Below are positions 1 to 11,749 of a stretch of DNA of 64,000 bases, one piece after another. The notes beneath the pieces were generated by a model. It was given only the letters and a program-made list of their open reading frames with translations, had not been told where the DNA came from and did not search any database. The stretch is from Diphasiastrum complanatum (taxonomy: Eukaryota; Streptophyta; Lycopodiopsida; Lycopodiales; Lycopodiaceae). The position numbers were made by a program, and so were the translations under genes. Where the stretch lies: NCBI GenBank assembly GCA_029204225.1, contig CM055111.1:17593019-17657018 (forward strand), given 5' to 3'. How positions within the stretch are numbered: position 1 is the first letter of the stretch; the number at the start of each line of letters is the position of its first letter.

Positions 1-369
1 TGCCCGCCAAAATTTGAGGTGTGGCTAGCATGAAGACTTTCGACAGGCAGCCCTAGGCCACGGGCACCCACGGCGCCGAGCCGTGATCTCGGACAGGGCG
101 GGTGGCGCCGGGCACCCATGCACACACACACACATGCTACCGATTAGGTGGGTTTATGTATATATTCACTCCCCTTACCTTGTAGAAATGCATATGGGAT
201 ATAAACTGGCTACCTGGACATGTGGCATTCAGACAGCCAGTTTTAAAAAAAAACAAAAAACAGAAAACGTGTGGTCAGGAGGGCACCGGGGCCAAGCCGT
301 CATACGTGCGGCCCGTGCTTGCAAGATGCGATGGGCCAAAGCCTCTTTAAAATAAAAGCAACATAAAAT
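1..369. other. No gene recognised; GC-rich edge
   Basis: The first 130 bases are clearly more GC-rich than the rest of the window, and a short CA repeat lies at about 119-133. An open frame at 83-355 (plus) has no recognisable domain and low-complexity composition, so I do not call it a gene. The stretch may be the end of a repeat that starts outside the window. Confidence 0.4.
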
Positions 370-419
370 AGATAGAATTAGAAGTGGTGTTAACTTTCTG
401 ACGAAATGAGTTTCTCAGC

Positions 420-965
420 AATATGCCAATAAAAGCTCGACTACAAGCTCGAAGGTTGTTAGGATGTCTTGCAGGGCAGGAAATTTTCTCCAAGTTCTCT
501 TTCCATTTCCACTAGCTTTAAGATCCAATTTCCTACTCTGTGACATGTTAACCTGAACTCTGTATCTGCTTCTGTGTAGTCAATCCCCTCTAGGCACAAC
601 CAAAGTTATAAGAGCCTGCCATATTCGTAAACAATAATATGATGATGGGTGTCCAACAATGCCGGTATGGAGTTCCGAGTAAGGCAGTGATGTTGAATCT
701 CAACAAAGAGCAGTTCTCTCCTTCAATCCATTTATAATCTATCAAACTTGTTTACACGCTGTACAGAATTGTGCCGAGCCAAATCATAGCCCTACTTAGC
801 TCTAACTTTAAAATTTTAACAAAACGAGATTAAGAATAATGCACAAGAATAAGAGAGAAAATGTCACAAGAGGTTATCCATTGCTTTCATTCCCAGCAAG
901 ACGTGTTCGTGCCAACTAATTGAGTCTTTTTGTGAAGCATACGTCTTTTTAGCATCAGATCTTAT
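420..965 (+). repeat. Diverged copy of the transporter gene's 3' flank
   Basis: Blocks of this stretch match 20330-20790 in order and on the same strand. Both share the words CACTAGCTTTAAGATCC, CATTGCTTTCATTCCCAGCA and GTGAAGCATACG at matching relative positions. The second copy lies just downstream of the EamA transporter gene's stop codon. No transporter coding sequence precedes the copy here, so either only the 3' flank was duplicated or the gene body was lost or lies outside the window. Confidence 0.7.
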
Positions 966-2359
966 GCTACGTTTATGCTTTTCTATTACAAGTAAGTTTT
1001 GTACAAGCATGGTTATTTTACAGTATTTATATTGTTATGGTATGGGGATTTTTTTTGGGGTGGAGAGGAGTTTTGCAATGCTCTTCTGCCTAGGCATAAA
1101 GAAAGGCCCTTCCCTATTGTCAAATAAGCGAGAAGTATTTTGTTTATTTTAAAATTTCAAAAAATTGTAGTGACAATTTGCACAAATTTTTGTATGAAAG
1201 GGTATGTGCAAAAAAGGTTGTGATATTGTGAAAATTGTTATTTTAAAAAATTGCTTTCGATATGGACTTAATAATCTCTTTGTTAATCAAAACTCTAATT
1301 TCATAATAGGTAGAAAATTGTGGAGAATTTGGGTTGCACTTGCAAGTGTGTGTCCTTGGAGAGAGAAACTTCCTTGGGCTTGGGACTTGACACTTTGCAA
1401 GTAAATGTGTGTGAGTTATGCGAGCTTATGATTTGCTAAATCACATATTTTAACAATCTCCAAATTGTTGGATATTTTGTTTGTTGAAAATGAATTGCAC
1501 AGGTAAACTCATTTACAAATATATATTTGTATTGATAATGTTGCATATTATAAAGATGTGAAATAGCATAAATATAACATCATTTGTAACCATATTCTAC
1601 ATTTCTAAGTCGCATTCAAACAACCCAATGAAGTTTGAAATTCTATTTATTAAGCTTGAATTCAAAAAGAGGAGCAGACATAGTCGTTTGATTAACAACC
1701 AACAACCTTAAGATGTCAAGACCTTGACATCACATAGAACAACTCTTGTTAACTTAGTATTGGTTGGTAAATAAACATCTCTTCATTCACATCGAAGCCT
1801 TTTAATCTCAAGTAAACATAATATATTTGCTTACATATGGTGTATTTTTGTTTTTGTTTTTGATGGTTTTCTATTAATCCATTTGAAATCATAATATTGT
1901 ATGTCATCCCAGTTGCATCACTATCAAAACTTTCAATGACATACAAATCGAACAAACTTGATTTTCGTCTCATCTTGTTTCGATTACGACCATTACCAAC
2001 TTGTTGTTTTGATATGTGTGGACTTGGATTAGGTACAATTGCAATGTTGTCATTAGGATCCAAGGAAGCCTCTGGCTCATTCTAACATAATGTTTCACTT
2101 AGAATCTGCTTCGAATAGGAACAGAGATCATGCTACACAATAACACAGACAGAAAACACTTTCCACACCAAGCTCACGTAGCAATTGTATTTCTCAAATT
2201 GAAAATACACTATACATATAGTTCTTCACTCAGGCAACCCATGCATGACGGGTTGTCATTGACAGGACGCGTGTCCCATCGCCTCGTGGCAAAGCCAACT
2301 GATAAGGTCTACTGATAGGACCCACGGTACAGTAACACAATGATTCTACTTTAATTCTA
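966..2359. other. No gene recognised
   Basis: AT-rich sequence. A minus-strand frame at 1749-2063 begins at TTG and gives a basic, Asn/Lys-rich peptide with no domain I recognise; it could be decayed linker sequence of a retroelement. Positions about 2090-2359 lie beyond the end of copia A and may contain part of its 3' LTR, but I could not fix LTR boundaries. Confidence 0.35.
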
Positions 2360-2399
2360 ACTCTCTCCCTTAAAGTAGAGTCTACTTTCTATACAGTCA

Positions 2400-4000
2400 T
2401 ATACATAGTTTTAAAGTCAACAAACTTTAAGTACATAAAGCTTTGATTTCAAGATATCAAACTTTTTTCTAACAAGAGCCTTAGTGAAAATATCAGTTAG
2501 TTATTCGTTCATACTACAATGAATAGCATGAATTTCATGACTCAACAGCCTCACGTGTACAAAGTGATACTAAATCTCAATGTGTTTGGTTCTCGTATGG
2601 AACACTAGATTCTTTGCTAGCTAAATGCCACTCTGACTGTCGCTATGTATAGTTGTGGGATTCTCCTGTTTCATGCCAATTTCTTCCAAGATTTGCCTCA
2701 ACCATATAGCTTCTTGTGCTGCACTACACATTGCCTTACTACTTCTGTGGTGGATAAAGAAAATGTACTTTGCTTTTTGCTAGACCAGGAAAAGCAACTG
2801 CCACAAAGCTAGAATACATACCTTGTGGTGGATCTACGATCATCATAGTCACCTTCCCAATCCGCATCCATATGGTCACATAACTCAGGTAAACCCTCAA
2901 GCTTCCTGTAAGCCAAGCCATAATCTAAAGTGCCTTTGACATAACGCAAAATGCACTTAGCTGCCTTCCAATGCATTTCCGTAGGTGTTACCATAAATTG
3001 ACTTCAATACCAACAACATAGCATATATCTGGTCTAGTCGTGGTAAGGTAAATCAAGCTCCCTACTAACTGCCTATACAGCGTAGCATCAAATGGCTGTG
3101 ACTCGTCAAGATGAGAAAGCTTTTTACCTAGTTCAATATGAGTGTTCACTGATTTGCAATCCTTCAACCTAAACCTATGTAACAACTCTCTGACATACTT
3201 CACCTGTGCTAAACCCAATTCATGTCCTTTTTGCCACACCTCCACTCCAAGGCAATAATGCATTAGGCTGAGATCTGTCATCTCGAATTATTTCATGAGG
3301 TCTTTCTTGATCATGTCTATTATCTTTTGATTATTTTCCGTGATAATCAAGTCATCAACATAAAGAGCAATCAAAGCAACCATATCATCAAAGCATAAGA
3401 CATAAAGATTTGGATCATAATGTGTTCTCACCATCTCCTTAGAATGAAAGTAGGCATCAATCCTGCTATATCATGCACGTGGTGCCTGTTTAAGACCATA
3501 AAGCGCTTTTTTCAAGCGACATACTTTATTCTCCTGTCCTTTCGCGACAAAGCCTTCAGGTTGATCCATGAACACCTCTTCTTCTAACTCACCATTTAGA
3601 AAAGTAGAATTCACATCCATCTGATGCAAAGCCCAATCAAAATGTGAAGCTAAAGCAACAAGTAGACGTAGAGTATTCCACTTACATACTGGCACAAAGG
3701 TCCCCTCATAGTCGATCCATTTACTTTGTGCATACCCTTTGATCACCAATCTTGCTTTGTGCTTTGCTATACTTCCATCTGCATGGTACTTAGTCTTGTA
3801 TACCCATTTACAACCAATGGGTTTCTTGCCAACTGGTGGTTCCACTAAGTCCCATGTGTAATGCTTAGCAATTGACTCCATCTCCTCTCCCATGTCCTTG
3901 ACCCAAATGTCATGATCCTTCGCTTCACCATAAGTCGAAGGTTCTTTGCTTTGAATAATGCTAGATAAGAGAGCATAATTTGCTTCATACCTTTCAGGTT
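2400..4000 (-). pseudogene. Copia A reverse transcriptase and RNase H
   Basis: RT begins near 4000 on the minus strand and carries WDLVEPP, GCKWVYKTKYHADGS, FLNGELEEEVFMDQPEGF and ALYGLKQAPRA; the active-site block ALYVDDLIIT is at about 3345. RNase H follows from about 2960 (CILRYVKGTLDYGL, then HTRTKHIEI near 2560). Frameshifts near 3470, 2990 and 2810 and internal stops make it non-functional. The order and spacing are normal for copia, so this is decay by point mutation and small indels. Confidence 0.85.
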
Positions 4001-4339
4001 GTGTCTTCTCTCTTGTTGATCTTCGTAGCTCTCCCTGGCTAGATGATCCCAGAAAGTCATCCATGTCACGGTTCTCCAACAATCTCTCAAACCACTTAGG
4101 GAGCTTTCTGTCAGGTGATCGGCTTCCTGGTGAAAATGTATCCCACGGTACATCTTTCTCCTTGCATTTGTCACCTGCAACTTCAATCCTTCTTGCACCA
4201 AAGGGTTTGTCCCTACCTCTCCAACCTGTTGAGGTGAGTAGTAGTATCTGTATCCTTGTGTCCATCACTAGGAAAGTCAATAAATGGATCATCATCACTA
4301 GGAAAGTCAGTAAATGGATCATCATCAGGAGGTATCCTC

Positions 4340-5390
4340 ACTATACCATCTTTCCCACTGGATGTGTCTCTCTTCTCAGCATCCTCGTCTTCATACATCT
4401 TAGATTCATCAAAGATGACATCACGACTGACATGTATTTTGTTCTCCACTGGATCAAAACATCTATAGCCCTTCACACGATCATCATATCCTAGGAATAT
4501 ACACTTGACAGCTTTCACATCAAGCTTACGTCTCTCTTCCTTAGGAATGTGTACAAAGGCCTTACATCCAAAGATTTGCAAGTGGTTTACCTTTGGCTTC
4601 TTCTTCATGAATGCCTCCTCAGGTGTTTTCTTTGGTATGGCAATGGTAGGACTTCTATTTTGAAGATAGACTGTTGTACTACATGCTTCTGACCAAAAAT
4701 ATTTTGGTAGTTTCATCTCATCTAGCATAGATCTAGCACTTTCCACAATCGTACAATTCTTGTACCCAGTTACACCATTGAGTGCAGGGGTATGAGCTTG
4801 CGTAAATTGTCTTTTGATTCCACATTTATCACAAAAATCATTGAAGTCATTAGACTTATACTCACCTCCACTATTTGATCTTAGAGCTTTGTTTTGAAGC
4901 TCTTGAAATTGTCAAATGCATCCGATTTCTTCTTCAAGAAGTAAATCCACATCTTACGTGACATATCATCAATAAAGGTCATGAAATAGAAGGCTTTACC
5001 TAATGACATAGTCCTCATAGGCCCGCATAAATCTATTTGGATCAAATCTAGGATGTTCTTTGCTCTAGCAACGCCACCTTTATTGAACTTCTCTCGATGC
5101 TGCTTCCCATACACACATGATTCACACATCGACTTCAAGTGGTCTTCTATCATAGGCAATCCTCTCACCATTTCCAATTTCCTCATCAAACTGAGGCTTC
5201 CTAAGTGACCAAGCCTCTTATGCCACAGTTCAGTTTGCGATGGAATGGATGAGACAAGTCTATGTTGCCCCTTGATTGTAGCATTCAACCTGTACAATTT
5301 TGTGTTGGGCTCTCTTATACCATCCGCAATAACTTTGACCTTTTGGTTGACATCCTTCACAAAGCAACCTCTGAAATCTGGTGAGTAATG
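4340..5390 (-). pseudogene. Copia A integrase, catalytic residues lost
   Basis: The minus strand encodes a GAG-pre-integrase zinc region (WHKRLGHLG, CESCVYGK) and then the integrase core (DLIQIDLCGPM, FMTFIDDMSRK). A frameshift near 4880 breaks the frame. Two of the three acidic catalytic positions look mutated: the RSDNGGEY-type motif reads RSNSGGEY and the NGVAERKN-type motif reads NGVTGYKN. The C-terminal domain continues to about 4400 (FGCKAFVHIPKEER, IFLGYD). Between integrase and RT (4261-4326) a 30-bp unit is tandemly doubled, giving two DDDPF(T/I)DFPS repeats in the linker. Confidence 0.85.
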
Positions 5391-5525
5391 CATTCCACAT
5401 CTCCTTAGCTTTGGAGAGTGTAACCAGGTCAACTGTGAGACTATCTTCAGTGGAAGATGATAGCAAGACTACTGCCTTGTCATTTTTCTCCCTCCATTCG
5501 CGTAGCTCCTTGCAACTTGCCTAAG
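5391..5525 (-). pseudogene. Family C copia gag scrap fused to element A
   Basis: The minus strand reads SSTEDSLTVDLVTLSKAKEMWNA, close to the gag of the family C copia at about 11930-12060 on the plus strand (SSSIEDSLTLDLATLSKAKEM). It ends abruptly at about 5390, where element A's GAG-pre-integrase region begins. The join is between two different copia families, so it is a recombination or insertion scar and not an original gag-pol arrangement. Confidence 0.65.
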
Positions 5526-5880
5526 TTGCCAAAAACTATAAATACACTATTCTTAGCCCTTATTAACTTTATAAAGTCAATATAGCTCTAAGATTAAAAT
5601 ACATATTGACCTCAAAACTGCCAAATAAACTCAACATGAAAAATCTTAAACTAGTTGACAATTTTTCACACTCTCTCTTCAACTAGTTCTACCACACAAC
5701 TTTGATAGAATGATATCCATTCTAAGTATAGACCTTCTTTCTATGGTTTTATAATAGCCTTCATAATTGATATAGAAAATAGTATCCACATTGGATGCTT
5801 CACTATTTCTTACATCAATTTTACATATCAAGATGTAACTAGAATATGAAGAACCAAATAGAATGTAAATACAATGATTC
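5526..5880 (-). mobile_element. 3' end of a relic related to the 42-48 kb element
   Basis: Positions about 5640-5880 match 42960-43210, the 3' internal end of the young gag-only element; shared words are GATGCTTCACTATTTCTTACA and ATAATTGATATAGA. A polypurine tract and LTR start follow at about 5674 (minus strand GAAGAGAGAG then TGTGAAAAATTGTC). The LTR part (5526-5674) more closely resembles the LTR at 57320-58093. It looks like a fragment of a second non-autonomous element sharing the same 3' internal sequence. Confidence 0.6.
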
Positions 5881-8205
5881 CTCCATATTCTTTCGTCAGA
5901 TGTATTGCAGAGGTGTTATCCATCTGCAAGACCAGAGGCTCATTCCTTGTTTCATCCAATTCGTCCAGGAACTGCCTTAGCCAAATTATCTTGTTGGCCA
6001 TCTTTGCTGCTGCAATGTACTGGGCAACAACGGTCTGCTTCTTGCTAACCCAGAGAACTACTGCTCATGATGAGATGGTGCATCCCATTGAAACGCTTTT
6101 ACAATCGTCCTTTAGGGATGCCCAGCTAGCATCACTATAGGAAAGCATCCTGAAACCTGCATCACGACAATAACACAACTCGTAATCCCTCGTCAATTGA
6201 AGATATTGCAAAATTCGTTTTGCAATCTTCCAATGTGTCGCTCATCCTGAACACTGCATAAGGGATGTCAGGTGGTGTGTTGTCTGCAAGGTACATCAGC
6301 GAACCTATTAGCTTCCTGTAAGGTGTGAGCTGCATCTGTTTTCTCTCTACCTCAGTCTTCAAACAATCATCCTTTGTCAGCACCGTTCCTGCGAGCATTG
6401 GAGTATTCGCTCCTTTGCAGTTCAGCATCCCAAAATCCTCTAGGATTTTTTGGGTGTATCTGGACTGATGAAGGTATAGCTTACCTCCCTCATAGTCCCT
6501 TTCAATTTGCAAGCCTAGGTAACACCTGGCTTCTCCCAGATCCACAATCTCGAAATATTTTGAGATGTCTATCTTCACTTCAGCAATCAGCTGCTCACTC
6601 TTGCAAAGTATCAGAGTGTCATCCACATATACAACCACAGTGATGATCTGCCCATCTGTGACTCTGACATACACATTAGAATCAGCCAACAGTGGCTTGA
6701 ATCCTAATGATTTCAGGGCTTAATCCTTCTTCTTGTACCATTGTCTGGCTGACTATTTCAGACCGTAGATATTTCTATGCATTTTGCATGCATAAATAGG
6801 AAGTGAATTTGAGACATATCCTGGGGGTTGATCCATGTAGACCTCTTCATCTAATTTGCCATGCAAGAAGGCTGTCTTATCATTTGCAATGTGGATCCTA
6901 AGGTCATAAGCTGCTGCATATGCAAATAACAGACATAGGGATGAATGTTTGACGACAGGAGAGAAGGTTTCAGAGTAGTCTATACCGTATCTCTGAGAAA
7001 AACCTTTCGCTACCAGTCTTGTCTTGTCTTTCGTTACACCCGTCTAGTCCGTATTTGAGCTTGAAGACTCATAGCTCATGTGGTGTCGTGTGAGGAACAC
7101 CAGACTTGCATGTTCTGTTCTGGATGTATGCGGCTGTAGCTACTACTTCAGCCCATAGTGCCCTTGTAGCTTTCGAGTAGGCCATCATGCATCTGGCTGA
7201 TTCCATTAGGATCCTGTTCTTTCGTTCAACACCACCATTGTGCTGCAGTGTGTAGGCTGCAATTCTTTTGTGAATGATGCCACAATTATTTCAAAAGTCA
7301 GTGAAGCGATTGGAGATGTATTCACCACCTCCATCTATTCTGATCTGCTTTACTTTGCTGCCTGTGCATCTTTCTGCCCAATTCACATATTCTGTGAATT
7401 TATCAAGTGTTTCAGATTTATTCTGAATGAAATACACTCTGGAAAATTTGCTATAATCATCAATGAAGATTATGTAATACTTTGAATCTCCTAATGAGAC
7501 CACTTTGAATGATCCGTAGATGTCAGAGTGTACTAGCTCCATAATCTTTGTCGTTTTGTAGGAGTCTTTGATGAATGGTGTGCGTGACATCTTGCCCTTC
7601 AAGCATGCATCACAGGTGGTTGAACTGGTTGCATTCGAGATCCTGAACCCTGTTATTGCTCCATGATGGCTTGCTTGCTAAAGTGCCATTGAGTTCATGT
7701 GGCAGAGTCTTCTGTGCCACAAAGTGTTTGGCGAGTCGTCATGAGTCTGATGCACCTGATCTACAGGTAGGCGTACCTTCAAATGATATAGGTTCCCTTT
7801 CCTTCTGCCTCGAGCGATGAGAGTATTGGTACTAGCATCAATCACGTTTCATGCTTGGTCAGAAAACGTCACACGCATCCCTGGATCTGCTATTCTTGCT
7901 ACAGAGAGCAAGTCTTGTTGCAGAGTAGGCACGCACAGAACGCCTTCTAGTCGTCTTTCTCTGCCATTTGTGTTGAGCCATAGTGAACCAATATCGTTCA
8001 CTTGATGTCTAGATCCATCTCCAAGAACTATGAATCTTGAGGGATCTGCACTTCTGAAATCATACATGATTCATGTCATGAAGTGTGAGGTGGCTCCTGA
8101 ATCTAGGATCACCTCATGTGTGTCAGATGTTGATGCTGCACACACGTCTTCTGTTGACAGATCCCCTGATCCAGAGGATCTGTTGATTTTTTAAAATTAA
8201 TTCTT
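5881..8205 (-). mobile_element. Ty1/copia element C, copy 1 (PR-IN-RT-RNase H)
   Basis: On the minus strand this carries protease (about 8110: VILDSGATSHFM, then FRSADPS and VLGDGS), integrase (7291-7602: LVHSDIYGSF, FIDDYSKFSRVYF, GGGEYISN), RT (about 7060-6290, with VVYVDDTLILC) and RNase H to about 5881. Many stops and frameshifts break it. It is the same family as the plus-strand copy at 10728-15178, in inverted orientation. The 5' side stops upstream of protease at about 8205, so LTR and gag are missing, and the 3' side stops at the relic at 5880. Confidence 0.85.
6162..6689 (-). pseudogene. Copia C copy 1 RT C-terminal part
   Basis: This 175-codon stretch is the longest intact frame of the copy. 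It contains VVYVDDTLILCKSEQ (the copia YVDD active site), YFEIVDLGEARCYLGLQIER, and TPYRKLIGSLMYLADNTPPDI. The last motif is normally T-RPDI, so it shows a small change. The frame then runs into RNase H with a frameshift. It is part of an inactive element. Confidence 0.8.
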
Positions 8206-10469
8206 TCTTACTTTTGCCTATCAGCAGAGACGGTGGGTTCTTCTTGAGATTATCTTTCTTGTTTAAAGACCCAGATTAGGCAAAAGAAAATAGATTCTCA
8301 TTGTAGTATATTTTGTCCTACATGTTAGAGGACAACTCAGGGTCGTCTCTCTTGAACGCACTTACATTCATACATAGATGCAAGCCAAGAACATTCATTC
8401 ACAGATCAACATACAACCCAAATGAACATTCTGTAGATTCTACAGCTACCTACTCTGAAAGTGAACTGAATCAGATCCTACACTTCTTTACTTGCATAAA
8501 TTGACAAAACAAGAAACAAGAACTAATCTATAGCATTTTAGAAGTCCAAGAATCAAGAAACCAACCAGCCTTTTGATTCTTGAACATCCCAAGAACATCA
8601 AGAACTGGATTGTAAAGAGATATGCAAGAACTACACCACAAATCCAGCCTATTTAGTTTACCTGAATGCTGGTTCCTACATTAATCCACAGACAAGAAAA
8701 AAAACTAATCCACTCTAGGAAAGCATCAAATCTAATCCACTCTACAGTCCACAACCACACAGAAAAGGAGGAAAGAGCAAGATCATAAATGCATCACTCA
8801 AGAAACAAACATGATCAAGAAGCTCAATAGATGCACCAAACTCGTGGAGGCTCTTCTCATTTCAGCATGGAGTTGATACAATTCACAAAAAGCTCCTCTT
8901 CACAAAGAGGGAGTCTCTTAAATAAGCAAGAGAGCTCCTTAGGTGGCATCCTAGTCGAATTTCCACATTTCACAATTTACAAGTGGATTAATGCTCTCCA
9001 CTAGAGATCACCATCAAAAGGTGGCTCACTCTACTTTCTTTAAGAGGGGTCTACTTGCATTTAATACATTTGCCTAGAAATACTAGTCCCTACGTGGTCA
9101 TTCCATCTTCCAGGATTCACCATGAGGCTTACACAGTTCTTACTTGTCATTACTAACTAGTATTCCTCGGCTCTCAGTCTTTATTAGTCTCGTCTTCTCA
9201 GAGACCTCCTCGGTCTAAGGTGAGAGGTGCTCTTGAGCTGCTCTGTCCAAGTATCTTGGGGATTCGTCAAAATCAGCCAACATCATCCCACCTCTAATGT
9301 GTTGCAGGACCCATTGCAACTCATATTGGACGATGTCGCTCTGCTTTGCATTGGCATCTTCGATCGTCACTTGGAAAAGCGTAGATCCTCATTCGCTTAC
9401 ATAAAACCAAGTGCTTATTGTTGCTAGTCTTTATCACAAAAATATTTTTCACAAATTGCCGCAATTGGATTAGAATGTCTTATTGCTATAGGTGGTTGAC
9501 ATTCTCAAAGTGGAGAGCTCTCAGCAACTTCACAACTTGCATGCTCGAGTGCTTTCCATGTGTCTCTTTGTTTTGTCACTTGTATCTTCCATTAATGGTT
9601 TCATCTTTGGTTTCATGACAGATTCTATCTTTTGGGAGGTCTATATCCTCCATTCGCTTCTGGGTGTTTCCGTGGTTCTTCTCTCAGTTGAAGTTTCAGT
9701 CTCAAGGAAAACCTTCCATCTACAGGTTGCACAAACTTTGATTATCAGGCTCAAGAGAATGGACTCATAAAAAATTGGTGGTAGGAACAGATTTGGATGG
9801 AAGGTTTGATAATGGTAAGAAAACATGATGAAGGCTTGGTGAAAGGATGAAGGAACTGATAGTTCTACAGTTGCAGCCTTGGACCCTTGGAATGTCGAGC
9901 TTTGACCACCACTTGTTGGGTGAGGAGATTGCTCTATTTTGCAGGTTCATGGTTGTATTCATCTTTTTGATCCGTTACTTTTGGATCTCTTTGGGCTTCG
10001 AAGGAGGGGATTCAACTATCATTGCTCCAAAGAGTTTCTTTTGATCAAAATTGATCTGACTCATCTGTTACTTAAGTTTTTGTCCTTTCCTCCTCAGCTT
10101 TGGATCTTCCTCTTTAGTTCTTCTAGCTGCCTCACCTGCTTCTTAGGTCTTTGTTTGGCTGATCAACTATTGTAGGTGGCAATTGGTCTCCGCAAGACAT
10201 TTGCAATGATCTTTCAACTGCTTCGGTAGGACTATAAAAACCTAGGGATTTCTCAGAAGAACAGTAAACTGATGATAACATTTCCTGTTGGTTTGGTGGC
10301 GTTTCTCCACAGGTGTTCTTTTGGTTGCATGCAACAAGATCTAGTCAGATCTTCACTAGGCAATCCTTACATTTACTCACATGCTTTGGTTCATCTTCTT
10401 GTGTAGATGAGGCTATGCAAGTGGATGGTGGCTTTCATGGAATGGAAGCAAATAATGGATCTGGAAAAG
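8206..10469. other. Unassigned, probably decayed retroelement sequence
   Basis: No domain was recognised on either strand. A minus-strand TATA-like motif (CTTATTTAAGAG, about 8921-8932) in a stretch with A-rich and polypurine runs (about 8540-9220) could be the promoter of an old LTR. Plus-strand frames at 9227-10537 are short and Leu/Phe/Ser-rich without a known fold. At about 10305-10375 the sequence resembles 38490-38560, just after the chromovirus, so part of this may be gypsy-derived. Confidence 0.35.
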
Positions 10470-10727
10470 AGGTCTTCATCAAGTACTTTTATTGTCAAGA
10501 GCAAGATCAAGAGGTTGATCTTGAAGGGCTTCAATAACACAAAATGAAAGGTGGCAATTCGGAGCTAGTCAAGAGCATCAAAGGGAAGCCAAGTGGAAAA
10601 GATAACTTAAATATGTTTTCGTAGGTGTTTAAAAACTCAAGTAAGGTCAAAGGAACAACAAGAAAGTGTTGTTCAAGTTTACTTTACTTGTTTTATCTCA
10701 TGTTTGAGCAATTTCTTGTGAATGTGC
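10470..10727 (+). pseudogene. Block homologous to the unknown C-terminal region of the gag-only element
   Basis: This plus-strand stretch matches the minus strand of about 44010-43740, which encodes residues near 710-790 of the young gag-only protein. Shared words include GATCAAGAGGTTGATCTTG, GTGGCAATTCG, AGCTAGT and CTCATGT, in the same order. The frame here is broken (stop at about 10536). It is cut off by the LTR of copia C at 10728. It shows that the unknown region belongs to an older, dispersed family. Confidence 0.65.
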
Positions 10728-11634
10728 TCAAGAAACAAAACGTTTCTATTTACAAAGCTTTGCTAGCTTTCAGCCCTCTGCTTGAGAAAATGTTCGCGAA
10801 CACAAAAGTCAAGAGACACGAAGCATGAAAGATTCACGAACGAGAATCTTTTGCGATCCAGCATGAGAAAGTCAGATGACGGAGACGAAACCAACGACGC
10901 GACATAAAAAAATGTCGCGAAACCTTTTCTACCCTCACGCTCCATGAAGGACCAGCAAGGTCACACAAGTACCCAGAAGTATAGATGTCTGATCTGATGG
11001 CATGACGTCAGTAGATACACTCTAAATCGTGGCTAATCTGCCACTCTTGTAATTTTCTTATTAGTTGTAGATCTAATTACTCTAATCTAAAAGGTTACAC
11101 AGAGCGACTATATACTTACTAGATGATACTTGATAGAGAGAGCATATACAGATATACAGAGATGTATGAAGTAGTCTGATGATAGTAAGCAATCAAGACA
11201 AAAAATACAAAACAAAAGTCCGCCTGCGTGCGAGACAAGTTCCTGTGATCAGGATTTACAGAGATCTACAAGTCCGCTAGTAAGCGAGACATTCACTCGT
11301 TAGAGAACTATATTTCTCTCACACCAATGCACTGCGTGGATCTGCATGCAGTGCTTGAAGAATCAGAGAAAAATCAATAGATGATCTTGTAGCCATTGTG
11401 CACATGCAAATGTATCTGCTGTTATTCATATGTCTGATTCTCTCATTCATTTAATTCCTCACCTTGGTTGAAACTTTGTTGAATGCTACATTAATTTATA
11501 AACGTAGATCAACAGTGTCTGACTACATTATGGAGGACTGTAGGAGTGATTCAGCTGGCAGTGACCAGCGATCGTATCTGAACTCCATCCGAATCACATT
11601 GAATCATTTGCGACTCATTAAATCTCTTCCATCA
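10728..11634 (+). repeat. 5' LTR of copia C copy 2
   Basis: The left end (TCAAGAAACAAAACGTTTC) matches 14785 (TAAAGAAACAAAACGTTTC) and the minus-strand LTR ending at 40293 (TGAAGAAACAAAATGTTTC). This suggests the original terminus was TG and has mutated here. The right end is placed just before the primer-binding site. A block at 11420-11610 matches 39420-39640 (minus), confirming the 3' half of the LTR. Confidence 0.7.
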
Positions 11635-11635
11635 G

Positions 11636-11648
11636 TGGCATCAGAGCC
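11636..11648 (+). other. Primer-binding site (initiator tRNA-Met type)
   Basis: TGGCATCAGAGCC differs by one transition from the usual plant copia site TGGTATCAGAGCC, complementary to the 3' end of initiator tRNA-Met. It lies one base after the LTR end and about 100 bases before the gag start codon. Confidence 0.8.
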
Positions 11649-11749
11649 TCTCTATTGTCATAATCTGACATAGCCAAGAAGCAATCAAGATCCAGGAGGC
11701 CAAGCATTCAGACGAACAACCATCAACAACAGAACAGACTTCAGAAGCA

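Larger units (their letters stand above)
2360..5390 (-). mobile_element. Ty1/copia element A, decayed (IN-RT-RNase H)
   Basis: Read on the minus strand this holds, in order, GAG-pre-integrase, integrase, reverse transcriptase and RNase H of a Ty1/copia polyprotein. A purine-rich run (minus-strand AAGGGAGAGAGTTAG, about 2362-2376) sits where the polypurine tract is expected after RNase H. Several frameshifts and stops break the frame. Its own gag and protease are missing: at about 5390 the sequence switches to a gag fragment of family C. No flanking LTR pair was recognised. Confidence 0.85.

Noticed and set aside
83-355. 90-codon frame at the GC-rich start
   Set aside because: No domain, crosses a CA repeat, and composition changes midway; not supported as a gene.
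4063-4494. 143-codon plus-strand frame
   Set aside because: It is the antisense of the copia A RT/integrase linker.
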